A stretch of 64,000 nucleotides of DNA from Bacteroidota bacterium (lineage in GTDB: Bacteria; Bacteroidota; Bacteroidia; Chitinophagales; Chitinophagaceae). Below are positions 1 to 7,739 of the stretch, in pieces. Below the pieces are notes generated by a model. It worked only from the letters and a program-made list of their open reading frames with translations. It made no database searches and was not told where the DNA came from. The stretch lies in assembly GCA_030706685.1 (NCBI GenBank), contig JAUZOA010000011.1, positions 1 to 64,000 on the forward strand. The letters are read 5' to 3'. Within the stretch, counting starts at the first letter, position 1; the number at the start of each line of letters is the position of its first letter. A program made the translations under genes and the position numbers.

Positions 1-1
1 A

Positions 2-1429
2 AATACAGCCAATGGAGCTTATGCCCTCTATTTAAATACCACCGGTAATTATAATACTGCTAATGGGGTATTTGCCCTGAATGCAAACAATACCGGAGTA
101 GAGAATACGGCTACCGGTTTTTCTTCCCTCAAGTCTACTACAACCGGTTCATTCAACACCGCAACCGGCAAGGACGCCCTTTATTCAAATACCGCCGGCG
201 GAGAAAATACTGCCGACGGGCACGGAAGCCTGTTTTCAAACACTATCGGAAATTATAATACAGCCGCCGGAAGAAATTCACTCCACGACAACTCTGCCGG
301 TGGCGAAAACACAGCCATAGGATATAATGCCCTTACTTCCAATACAACGGCTTCGTTCAATACCGCTACGGGCAAGGATGCTCTCTTTTCGAACACAACA
401 GGCAGCGAAAATACCGCAACCGGTCACGGTAGCCTGTTCGCCAACACCGTTGGAATTTCTAATACAGCCATAGGTAGAAATGCACTGCACGATAATTCCA
501 CAGGTAGCTACAATACTTCCGTCGGTTATTCGGCTTTGCAATCAAACACAACCGGCACAAGTAATACCGCTACCGGTACGCAGTCTCTTTTTTTAAATAC
601 AACAGGAATTTGGAATACATCCAATGGTGTAGATGCACTCTATTCAAATGCCACGGGCAACTATAATAGCGCGCAGGGTGTGTATGCACTTTATTCAAAT
701 ACTACCGGTTCGTATAATACGGCAAACGGGTTAAACGCGCTTTATTCGAATACCAGCGCATCCTATAATACGGCGACAGGAGCGGATGCGCTTCATTTTA
801 ACAGCACAGGACAATACAATGTAGCCAATGGTGCCGGGGCGCTCTATTCCAATACAACCGGTCATGAAAACACGGCAGATGGTATGAACTCACTTCACTT
901 TAATACGACCGGTGCTTTCAATACAGCGACAGGAATAAACGCGCTTACTGCCAATACCACAGCGTCGAATAATACTGCCAACGGCGCCAACACTCTTTTT
1001 TCCAATACTACGGGAACAGCGAATACAGCTGCAGGCGCCTTTTCGTTATATTCAAATACTACGGGATTTAATAATACAGCCAACGGCTTCCAGGCTTTAT
1101 ACAGCAATACTACGGGAGCCGCCAATACGGCCATAGGTGGCGCCGCCCTGCAATTCAATACAACCGGAAATAGTAATACAGCTACGGGGCTTTTTTCGTT
1201 GTACACCAATACATCGGGCTATAACAATTCCGCTTATGGAAGCGGCTCCATGCAACTGAATAGTACCGGGTTCAATAATATCGCCATGGGAATTAATTCC
1301 CTTTATTCTAATACTAACGGTTTTGCCAATGCCGCCTCAGGTACCAATGCCTTATATGGCAATACCACGGGTTATGCCAACACTTCAAATGGCTACTTTT
1401 CACTGGCTACCAATTCAACAGGGGATCAT
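2..1429 (+). repeat. 28 tandem 51-bp coding repeats
   Basis: Units start at 2, 53, 104 and so on to 1379, with no indel in the 51-bp period; a degenerate 29th unit begins at 1430. Each encodes 17 residues with invariant Asn and Gly positions. Units 4-7 (155-358) and 8-11 (359-562) form a higher-order pair with the same order of unit types (GKDAL, GHGSL, GRNSL/GRNAL, GYNAL/GYSAL). Confidence 0.93.
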
Positions 1430-2140
1430 AATACCGCGCTGGGTTATTTTGCCGATAATGACAATAGCAATTTATCGTATAATACCATCATGGGGGCCAA
1501 TGCCCATATTACCAATGCCAGCGGCTCTACAGCTATAGGATATAGCGCCAATACCAATACAAACAACCTTGTAGTACTGGGTTCTCCGCCCATTTTTGCC
1601 ACAGGTGGTTATGCTCCCTGGAGTAATTTCTCTGACGGAAGATTCAAAAAAAATATCAATGAAGAAGTAAAGGGCCTTGATTTCATCATGCGCCTCAGAC
1701 CTGTCACCTACCACATGGATGTAAGGGGGCTGTATAATTTTTGGGGGACCAGCCCTTATGGGAACGATAAAACAGATCCGCAATCTGTCGCGTTTATTGA
1801 TGATGCTATTTCCAAAAAAGAAGCTGTTACCATGACAGGCTTTATAGCACAGGAAGTGGAAAAAGCCGCCAGGGACTGCGGATACAAATTTGATGGTGTT
1901 ATTCCTCCGCAACATAATAAAGATCATTACCGGATCGCCTATGAAGAGTTTGTAGTTCCATTGGTAAAAGCCGTCCAGGAACAACAACTAATCATTGAAA
2001 CATTGCAAAAACAGGTGGAGGCTGCAAAAGCTCAAACATCCCGGGTGCCTGACAAACAGCAGGCGGTCATTGAACAGCAACAAAAACAAATTGACAGCCT
2101 TGAAAAAAGGCTGGCAAATCTTGAAAAGGCAATCAAGTAA
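2..2140 (+). CDS. Repeat adhesin with C-terminal S74 endosialidase chaperone domain (5' truncated)
   Basis: The frame is open from base 2 to the stop at 2140, so the gene enters from outside the window and a start near 536 would be artificial. The visible 712 residues are 28 in-phase 17-residue repeats (consensus NTAxGxxALxSNTTGxx), resembling the head repeats of YadA-like adhesins. A short linker follows, then an S74-type intramolecular chaperone from about nt 1622. It has the SDGRFK motif (Ser codon at 1631, Lys five residues later), which matches the Ser-Lys dyad used for autocleavage in phage endosialidase tails. The C-terminus is a Gln/Lys-rich coiled coil. By family knowledge the tail trimerises the fibre and then cuts itself off. 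A surface fibre is inferred, and the signal peptide is not visible. It is a paralogue of the protein at 7740-9431. Confidence 0.85.
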   Translation, partial: NTANGAYALYLNTTGNYNTANGVFALNANNTGVENTATGFSSLKSTTTGSFNTATGKDALYSNTAGGENTADGHGSLFSNTIGNYNTAAGRNSLHDNSAGGENTAIGYNALTSNTTASFNTATGKDALFSNTTGSENTATGHGSLFANTVGISNTAIGRNALHDNSTGSYNTSVGYSALQSNTTGTSNTATGTQSLFLNTTGIWNTSNGVDALYSNATGNYNSAQGVYALYSNTTGSYNTANGLNALYSNTSASYNTATGADALHFNSTGQYNVANGAGALYSNTTGHENTADGMNSLHFNTTGAFNTATGINALTANTTASNNTANGANTLFSNTTGTANTAAGAFSLYSNTTGFNNTANGFQALYSNTTGAANTAIGGAALQFNTTGNSNTATGLFSLYTNTSGYNNSAYGSGSMQLNSTGFNNIAMGINSLYSNTNGFANAASGTNALYGNTTGYANTSNGYFSLATNSTGDHNTALGYFADNDNSNLSYNTIMGANAHITNASGSTAIGYSANTNTNNLVVLGSPPIFATGGYAPWSNFSDGRFKKNINEEVKGLDFIMRLRPVTYHMDVRGLYNFWGTSPYGNDKTDPQSVAFIDDAISKKEAVTMTGFIAQEVEKAARDCGYKFDGVIPPQHNKDHYRIAYEEFVVPLVKAVQEQQLIIETLQKQVEAAKAQTSRVPDKQQAVIEQQQKQIDSLEKRLANLEKAIK

Positions 2141-2271
2141 ATTCCGTGAAGGACCATGGCGGGCGATTCAACCAATACAATCGGTGTACGCCAGGGAAAT
2201 CAAAGATTCGAAATCGAACAATAGACTCATGGGTTGTAAAAACTCTCCGCTTATTCAAAAAAAACACAAAT

Positions 2272-2610
2272 ATGAAACTCTCAGCATTATTCTTATTACT
2301 ATTTATGGCTCTTGCCTGCAATGAAACAAAAAAGAGCGATAGCGACGGGACAAATAAAGATGCTGCGACCGAACAGGCCATCGGCAAAAGCAGTTTTATG
2401 AGTTCCTGTATGATTGACGCTTCCAATCCCCTGCGCACACCTGATGAAGAGAATCGTGATATACCCGCTAATCTTAACAGGGTAAAACAATTTTGCGAAT
2501 GTGCCTGGGAAAAAACAAATGGCAAATATCCCGGCAGTATCATCGCAGACAAAAGCAAATTGAAAAGAGATGTTACACTGGCTTCCTGCTGGCAGGCAGC
2601 ACATCCATGA
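2272..2610 (+). CDS. Small secreted lipoprotein, unknown function
   Basis: This 112-residue protein starts with a short hydrophobic signal ending in a lipobox (MALAC, Cys16), so it is predicted to be a lipoprotein. The frame is open upstream to 2146, but the ATG at 2272 places the signal peptide correctly. The mature part is polar and has four Cys residues, including a CEC motif and a Cys near the C-terminus (LASCWQ), which suggests disulfides in the periplasm. I do not recognise the family. It lies between the S74 adhesin and the large histidine kinase, so it may belong to the surface module (inference). Confidence 0.72.
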   Translation: MKLSALFLLLFMALACNETKKSDSDGTNKDAATEQAIGKSSFMSSCMIDASNPLRTPDEENRDIPANLNRVKQFCECAWEKTNGKYPGSIIADKSKLKRDVTLASCWQAAHP

Positions 2611-2657
2611 GCCTTTTGCGCCTTACCAAAGTTTAAAAAATTCGGTAGCTTTAAATT

Positions 2658-5600
2658 ATGCGTTATGGATACCTGATCATATTATCTTTTCTTTCTTTTT
2701 TTATTTCTATTTATTTGTATCCTCAACCGGCTAACCATTACATCTTTCGCCATATTGATCAATCGGATGGACTATTGCACAACCGTGTCTTTTCCATTGT
2801 GCAGGATGGCCGGGGTCTTATATGGATACTTACACCGAATGGCCTGCAGCGATATGATGGTTCCCGCTTTGTGAATTATCCCTATGACAGGAATAGCCCT
2901 GGCGGGAACACGTACACCCAGGACTGTCATTTATTTGCTGATAAAAAAAATAATTGGCTCTGGATCGTTCACGAGAATATCGAAAAGCTTGACCTGGAAA
3001 AAAATAATTTCACGGTTTACAGCGCAGAACAATTACTGAAAGATCCCTCCTTTGGTTTTGAAACCTATATGGATTCTTTGAATCATCCCTGGCTGGCCGG
3101 GGATTTTGGGATTTTTCATTTCGACAGCAGCAGCCGGAAAATGATGCCCTATTATTTAAGTGCCTCTTGGCTTGCGCCGGGGAAAAGCGATTATTATTTT
3201 ACTGATCACCAGAACAACGCAACATGGTTTGCCCAATGGTCGTATGGTTTGTTGTTGTTTGATAAAAAAACAAAAAAAATATACTCCAACGGGTACAACC
3301 CTGTTCACCATCCCCTCTTGCAATCGATGGATAAAAAAGGGCTGTTTTATATTATGGCAGCCAGTGACAAAAATATCTGGATAAGCTCTTCCAGGTCGGA
3401 TTTTTATAAATATGATCCATTCACCCGCAAAATCACCGCCTATTCGTTATCGGCTATCCAGCAATTGCAGGGAAAAAATAAAAACCCGGAAGGGACGCTG
3501 CTCGTACATTGTTTTTTTGAAGACGATCATCATATAGTATGGATCGGAACACAAAATGCCGGCTTACTTAAATACGATAAAGAAACAGATACTTTCATCC
3601 CCATAACAGGCGGGAAGGAAAGTACGCAGGATGTCCGGTACAATTATGATATTAACTGTATTTTCCAGGACAGGGAAGAGAATATCTGGCTGGGCACCGA
3701 TAAAGGAATAACGGTCTTTAACCCGTATCGCCAATACTTCCAATCAGTTCATCACGACGACAGCAACCCTCTCTCACTCCCTAAAAACGAGATACAGGAA
3801 TGCATAGAAGCCCGCAATGGTGATATACTGGCCGGCACCTGGGGAGGTGGCATTACGGTCTATGACAACCAATGGCGCTTCAAAAAAAATATTCACTTTC
3901 CCTTAGCACCTGAAGAGTATAACCTGGTATGGAGCTTTATTCAAAATGATGACGGCTCTGTATGGGCGGGTTGCCAGCACGGGTATATTCATATTTATGA
4001 CCCGGAAAAACAAGCTATCCGCACCATCCATCCCCCGGAACTCAGTCATGCGACCATTCATTGCATGGTAAAAGATAAAGAAGGCAATATCTGGTTGGGG
4101 TTACATAATGGTAAGATCGCTAAATGGGACAAAAAGGCAAACCATTTTTATGCTTATAATGACAGTTTGCCGGAGATTCCCCAAAAGTTTACACCCGTGC
4201 AATGTCTTTTTATTGATAATGATCAGCGATGCTGGGCAGGTACGGAATATGGTTTAAAAGAATTTGATACCCGCAAAAGAGTCTATTCCGGGGACTATAC
4301 AACCGATAAAAAAGGGCCATCGGCTATTTCCGCCAATATTATCCAGAGCATTGACGGCTTTGATGATAGCACCCTGGTAATAGGAACCATTTATGGCGGC
4401 CTGAATTTTTTTAATACCCGGGCAAAAACATTTTCTCATCTCAATACTACCAACGGGCTTCCTTCCAATACAATCAATAATGTAAAAAAGGACGCCGGCA
4501 ATCGTATCTGGTTTACCACCGATTATGGCCTGTATAAATATATCCCGGGCAATAACAAATTTGTTCGCTATAATTTTGAGCCGGGAATCATTAACTCCTC
4601 TTTTAAATCAGGCAATTTTTACCGTTTAAGAAACGGGAGGTGGCTCGCCTGTACGGTTACAGAAATTATTTCGTTCAACCCGGATAGTTTACAAAAGCAG
4701 GAGCCTGGCAATCTCCCCGTTGACATCACCGGGTTTAAAATATTTGACAAGGATATTTTTATTGATTCACTGATTTATGCCGGCAAACCCGTAAGGTTAT
4801 CCTATGGACAAAACTTCCTGACAATCGAGTATGGAGCGCTTAGTTTTTCCGGGTTACAGGAAACACGGTATTATTACCAACTGGCGGGAATAGACAAAGA
4901 CTGGGTCTATGCCGGTTCTAAACGTTTTGCCAGTTATACGAATCTTGGCCCCGGAGAATATACCTTTCATGTCAAAACCGAGAACGAGGGAAATGACAGG
5001 AAGATCACTTCATTTACAATTATTATTACACCGCCTTTCTGGAAAACCACCTGGTTCAGGTTGATGGCGCTTTTGCTGGCCGTAGCGCTGATCTATTACC
5101 TTTTCCGGAGAAGAATTAAAGCTATCCGTCATGAAGCCGGGTTGAAACAAAAGATCTCGGAAACGGAAATGATGGCGCTCCGCGCCCAGATGAACCCCCA
5201 TTTTATTTTTAATTGCATCAACAGTATTGACGCGTTGATCCAGAGTAATGATAAATATCATGCCACGGTATACCTGAATAAATTTGCGAAACTGCTTAGA
5301 AACATTTTAGACAGCAGCAAACAAAATACCGTGCCCTTCAGTAAGGATTTTGAGACCCTGAAATTGTATGTTGAACTGGAAGAATTGCGGCATGAAAATA
5401 AATTTGAAACGACTTTTTCAATTGATGCTGAATTGCTGAATAGTGATTATAAAGTTCCCCCGCTTATTGTGCAGCCATTTGTGGAAAATGCCATTTTACA
5501 CGGATTGAGAAATAAGCATGGATACGAAGGTAATCTTTCGATTGAGGTAAAAAAAGTAAATGACCAGATACAGTATACCATTACCGATAATGGAATTGGC

Positions 5601-5777
5601 AGGGCGGCTGCAGAAAAAATCATGCAAAACAAAGAATCCCATTATGGCATGCAAATGAGTTATGACCGGGTAAAATTATTTAACAGGGAAGAAACGGCTT
5701 CTGTGCGGGTGAATGATTTATACAATAATCAAAACCCGGCCGGGACCGAAGTAAGCATCAACTTAAACATTATTTAA
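2658..5777 (+). CDS. Propeller-type sensor histidine kinase (LytS-like), copy 1
   Basis: This 1039-residue inner-membrane sensor has an N-terminal signal/anchor (about residues 1-20). It is followed by many two-component-regulator propeller blades, recognisable by repeated WIGT/WLGT/WAGT motifs followed by GL or GI and a (Y/F)D turn, forming two predicted periplasmic beta-propellers. A Y_Y_Y domain follows (about 735-790), then one membrane helix (about 799-819) and a LytS-type kinase core. The phospho-acceptor is His848 in the motif NPHFIFN. The ATP site shows QPFVENA (near 940) and DNGIGR (near 978). There is no fused receiver or AraC domain, so the partner is the LytTR regulator one base downstream. 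The ligand is unknown. A TAGCTTTAA sequence just before the start is shared with the paralogue at 9486. Confidence 0.93.
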   Translation: MRYGYLIILSFLSFFISIYLYPQPANHYIFRHIDQSDGLLHNRVFSIVQDGRGLIWILTPNGLQRYDGSRFVNYPYDRNSPGGNTYTQDCHLFADKKNNWLWIVHENIEKLDLEKNNFTVYSAEQLLKDPSFGFETYMDSLNHPWLAGDFGIFHFDSSSRKMMPYYLSASWLAPGKSDYYFTDHQNNATWFAQWSYGLLLFDKKTKKIYSNGYNPVHHPLLQSMDKKGLFYIMAASDKNIWISSSRSDFYKYDPFTRKITAYSLSAIQQLQGKNKNPEGTLLVHCFFEDDHHIVWIGTQNAGLLKYDKETDTFIPITGGKESTQDVRYNYDINCIFQDREENIWLGTDKGITVFNPYRQYFQSVHHDDSNPLSLPKNEIQECIEARNGDILAGTWGGGITVYDNQWRFKKNIHFPLAPEEYNLVWSFIQNDDGSVWAGCQHGYIHIYDPEKQAIRTIHPPELSHATIHCMVKDKEGNIWLGLHNGKIAKWDKKANHFYAYNDSLPEIPQKFTPVQCLFIDNDQRCWAGTEYGLKEFDTRKRVYSGDYTTDKKGPSAISANIIQSIDGFDDSTLVIGTIYGGLNFFNTRAKTFSHLNTTNGLPSNTINNVKKDAGNRIWFTTDYGLYKYIPGNNKFVRYNFEPGIINSSFKSGNFYRLRNGRWLACTVTEIISFNPDSLQKQEPGNLPVDITGFKIFDKDIFIDSLIYAGKPVRLSYGQNFLTIEYGALSFSGLQETRYYYQLAGIDKDWVYAGSKRFASYTNLGPGEYTFHVKTENEGNDRKITSFTIIITPPFWKTTWFRLMALLLAVALIYYLFRRRIKAIRHEAGLKQKISETEMMALRAQMNPHFIFNCINSIDALIQSNDKYHATVYLNKFAKLLRNILDSSKQNTVPFSKDFETLKLYVELEELRHENKFETTFSIDAELLNSDYKVPPLIVQPFVENAILHGLRNKHGYEGNLSIEVKKVNDQIQYTITDNGIGRAAAEKIMQNKESHYGMQMSYDRVKLFNREETASVRVNDLYNNQNPAGTEVSINLNII

Positions 5778-5778
5778 A

Positions 5779-6522
5779 ATGATAACGGCAATCATCATTG
5801 ATGACGAAACAAAAGGCCGGCTGGCATTAAGAGAAAAACTTTTGGGTTACTGCCCCCAGATAAAGGTATTGGCGGAAGCGGCCAGTGGCGAGGAAGCCAT
5901 TACATTGATACAACATCACCAGCCGCAATTAATCTTCCTGGATATTGAAATGCCGCGAATGAATGGCTTCGAAATGCTGAACGACCTTCCGGAAAAAAAT
6001 TTCCATATCATATTTACCACCGCCTATGACCAGTATGCCATAAAAGCCATTAAATATGCCGCTTTTGATTACCTGCTTAAGCCTGTTGATATTGAAGAAC
6101 TGATAACAGCCATATCAAAAATTGATGCTACAGAAATTAACCAGACAAACAAACAGGTAGAGTTGCTTTCCCAGAATATGCGGCTGCCTAAAAAACAATT
6201 CTCCAAACTGGCCATACCCACCCTGGACGGGCTTACCTTTTATGAGATAAACGATATCATACATTTGGAAGCTAACAGCAATTACACGACTATTTACTTA
6301 ACGAATAAAATAAAAATAACGGCCTCGAAGACCTTGAAGGATTTTGAAGAACTGTTGCCGGAAGATATCTTTTTCCGCACGCATCACTCTCACCTGATCA
6401 ACCTCAATTATATCAAGCGGTACATGAAGGGAGATGGCGGCCAGATCGAAATGCAAAACGGAAATTTCGTTGATGTTTCGCGGCGAAAAAAAGACGAATT
6501 CCTGAAATCCATCGGCCACTGA
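5779..6522 (+). CDS. LytTR-family response regulator, copy 1
   Basis: This 247-residue regulator has an N-terminal receiver domain with the acidic pair Asp8-Asp9, phospho-acceptor Asp55 (FLDIEMP) and the conserved Lys101 (LLKPV). A C-terminal LytTR DNA-binding domain covers about residues 140-245. The start codon lies one base after the kinase stop, so the two are co-transcribed and probably translationally coupled. By family knowledge LytTR proteins bind direct-repeat sites upstream of exported or surface-protein genes. The FISUMP lipoprotein and the adhesins next door are the obvious candidate targets (inference). Confidence 0.93.
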   Translation: MITAIIIDDETKGRLALREKLLGYCPQIKVLAEAASGEEAITLIQHHQPQLIFLDIEMPRMNGFEMLNDLPEKNFHIIFTTAYDQYAIKAIKYAAFDYLLKPVDIEELITAISKIDATEINQTNKQVELLSQNMRLPKKQFSKLAIPTLDGLTFYEINDIIHLEANSNYTTIYLTNKIKITASKTLKDFEELLPEDIFFRTHHSHLINLNYIKRYMKGDGGQIEMQNGNFVDVSRRKKDEFLKSIGH

Positions 6523-6680
6523 TACCCCTACCCCGTCACTTTTCGGTCCTGCCATTTGCTCATCCATCTTCGCCACCAGCTAACTCTGGTTTCAGCCCTT
6601 CCCGGTTGACGTTAATTTTAGCCAGTTTATTTTTCAAACTATACAGCACTCAAATCAACCGGATCATGAAAGGCAAATGA

Positions 6681-6701
6681 GTCATTCAGTTCTACCACTC
6701 C
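6681..6701 (+). promoter_or_regulatory. Shared upstream motif, copy before the FISUMP gene
   Basis: The sequence TCATTCAGTTCTACCAC lies about 50 bp before the FISUMP start. A near-identical TCTATTCAGCTACCAC lies at 7664-7680, about 60 bp before the second adhesin. Both promoters sit directly downstream of a LytTR regulator or its remnant. The motif could be a LytTR operator or simply residue of the ancestral duplication. Confidence 0.35.
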
Positions 6702-6746
6702 AGGGGACACGAAGTCCTCTATACGATAATTGTGAAAGCAAATAAT

Positions 6747-7430
6747 ATGAGAATAAAATTCCTGGTTCATTCATTAATAATACTTGTGCCTGTATTGATA
6801 CTGGGCGCCGGATGCAAAAAAGGCAAAACCGATGCTGCTCCCAAAGACATTGATGGCAATATTTATCATACCGTTACCATAGGTTCACAGGTATGGATGG
6901 TGGAAAATCTTAAAGTAACCCATTACCGTAATGGAGACCCATTATCCAATGTTCTCAATGATACGGCATGGGTTAATCTTATTACCGGCGCTTATTGTGA
7001 TTACAATAACAATTCTAACTATACCACTACGTATGGTGAATTGTACAACTGGTATGCCATTCACGATCCGCGTAATATTGCCCCTGCAGGCTGGCATATA
7101 CCATCCGATGCAGAATGGACAACCTTGCTTAATTCCTGGGGTGGCGCCAGTGCGGCCGGGGGAAAACTCAAAGAGGCCGGGACCACACATTGGTATAGTC
7201 CGAATGGCGGAGCAACCAATGAAAGCGGTTTTACAGGATTACCGGCCGGCGACCGTCATTCTTTAAACGGAGGGTTCGAAAATGTTACTAAATCTGCGTT
7301 ATGGTGGAGTGCTACCGAATATGACAATGGACAAGCCTGGTATTATGCCTTAAATAATATGAACGGCGCTGCATACAGATCTCAATTTTCCAAAAAAATA
7401 GGATTCTCCGTCCGATGCGTGAAAGACTAG
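6747..7430 (+). CDS. FISUMP-domain lipoprotein
   Basis: This predicted lipoprotein (227 residues from the ATG at 6747; a GTG at 6732 is an alternative) has a hydrophobic signal and a lipobox ILGAGC. The mature part is a FISUMP domain (Fibrobacter succinogenes major paralogous domain), with typical segments DIDGNIYHTVTIGSQVWM near the N-terminus, AGWHIPSDAEW, a WWSATEYD turn and FSVRCVKD at the C-terminus. The biochemical role of FISUMP proteins is unknown; they are surface-exposed and often paralogous. It sits between an intact and a decayed LytTR regulator, in the position a surface protein occupies in the neighbouring modules. Confidence 0.88.
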   Translation: MRIKFLVHSLIILVPVLILGAGCKKGKTDAAPKDIDGNIYHTVTIGSQVWMVENLKVTHYRNGDPLSNVLNDTAWVNLITGAYCDYNNNSNYTTTYGELYNWYAIHDPRNIAPAGWHIPSDAEWTTLLNSWGGASAAGGKLKEAGTTHWYSPNGGATNESGFTGLPAGDRHSLNGGFENVTKSALWWSATEYDNGQAWYYALNNMNGAAYRSQFSKKIGFSVRCVKD

Positions 7431-7441
7431 CCTGTTTCAGC

Positions 7442-7527
7442 GGCGGTCAGGTCGGGATGCAAAACGGGAATTTCGCGGATCTGGCCAGGAGAAAAAAGAT
7501 GAGTTTTTAAAAACTATCAGGCCCTGA
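7442..7527 (+). pseudogene. Decayed C-terminal remnant of a LytTR response regulator
   Basis: Translation from 7442 gives GGQVGMQNGNFADLARRKK. After one missing A in the poly-A run near 7493-7497, the frame becomes DEFLKTIRP and stops at 7525-7527. This aligns end to end with the last residues of the regulator at 5779 (GGQIEMQNGNF..RRKKDEFLKSIGH) and less closely with the one at 12611. No upstream regulator sequence remains, because the FISUMP gene ends 11 bp before it. It is the scar of a third regulator gene. Confidence 0.82.
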
Positions 7528-7662
7528 TTGCCCTTGTCTAGTAATCCTCCACGCTCCCGGTTAATGATCAATTTTGCCCGGGGAATCGAATAGATCACCC
7601 ACCTAATAAGGGTAGGCTGCCCGTGGTTTCCAATAGATATAACTTGAATAAAATCTCTTACC

Positions 7663-7682
7663 TGTCTATTCAGCTACCACCC
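7663..7682 (+). promoter_or_regulatory. Shared upstream motif, copy before adhesin 2
   Basis: TCTATTCAGCTACCAC, about 60 bp before the start at 7740, is the partner of the motif at 6681-6701 upstream of the FISUMP gene. Its placement upstream of a presumed LytTR target makes it a candidate operator; this is unproven. Confidence 0.35.
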
Positions 7683-7739
7683 GGAATAAATAATAACACT
7701 GGCGGCAAAAAATAAACAGGAACAATTAAACCAGCCGTC

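Larger units (their letters stand above)
7431..7739 (+). other. Intergenic region with regulator scar and adhesin-2 promoter
   Basis: This 309-bp stretch holds the regulator remnant (7442-7527), a sequence at about 7556-7581 (CCCGGTTAATGATCAATTTT) resembling the one at about 6600-6624 behind the intact regulator, and the shared ATTCAG..CTACCAC motif at 7663-7682. No other gene is visible. Confidence 0.6.

Noticed and set aside
2-1429. Possible CRISPR array from regular 51-bp repeats
   Set aside because: The repeats are contiguous, coding and degenerate; there are no unique spacers and no cas genes.
1472-1987. 171-codon minus-strand frame
   Set aside because: Shadow of the adhesin S74 region; no start context and no recognisable protein.
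536-2140. Adhesin 1 starting at the TTG at 536
   Set aside because: The same frame with perfect repeats continues back to base 2, so this is an internal Leu codon.
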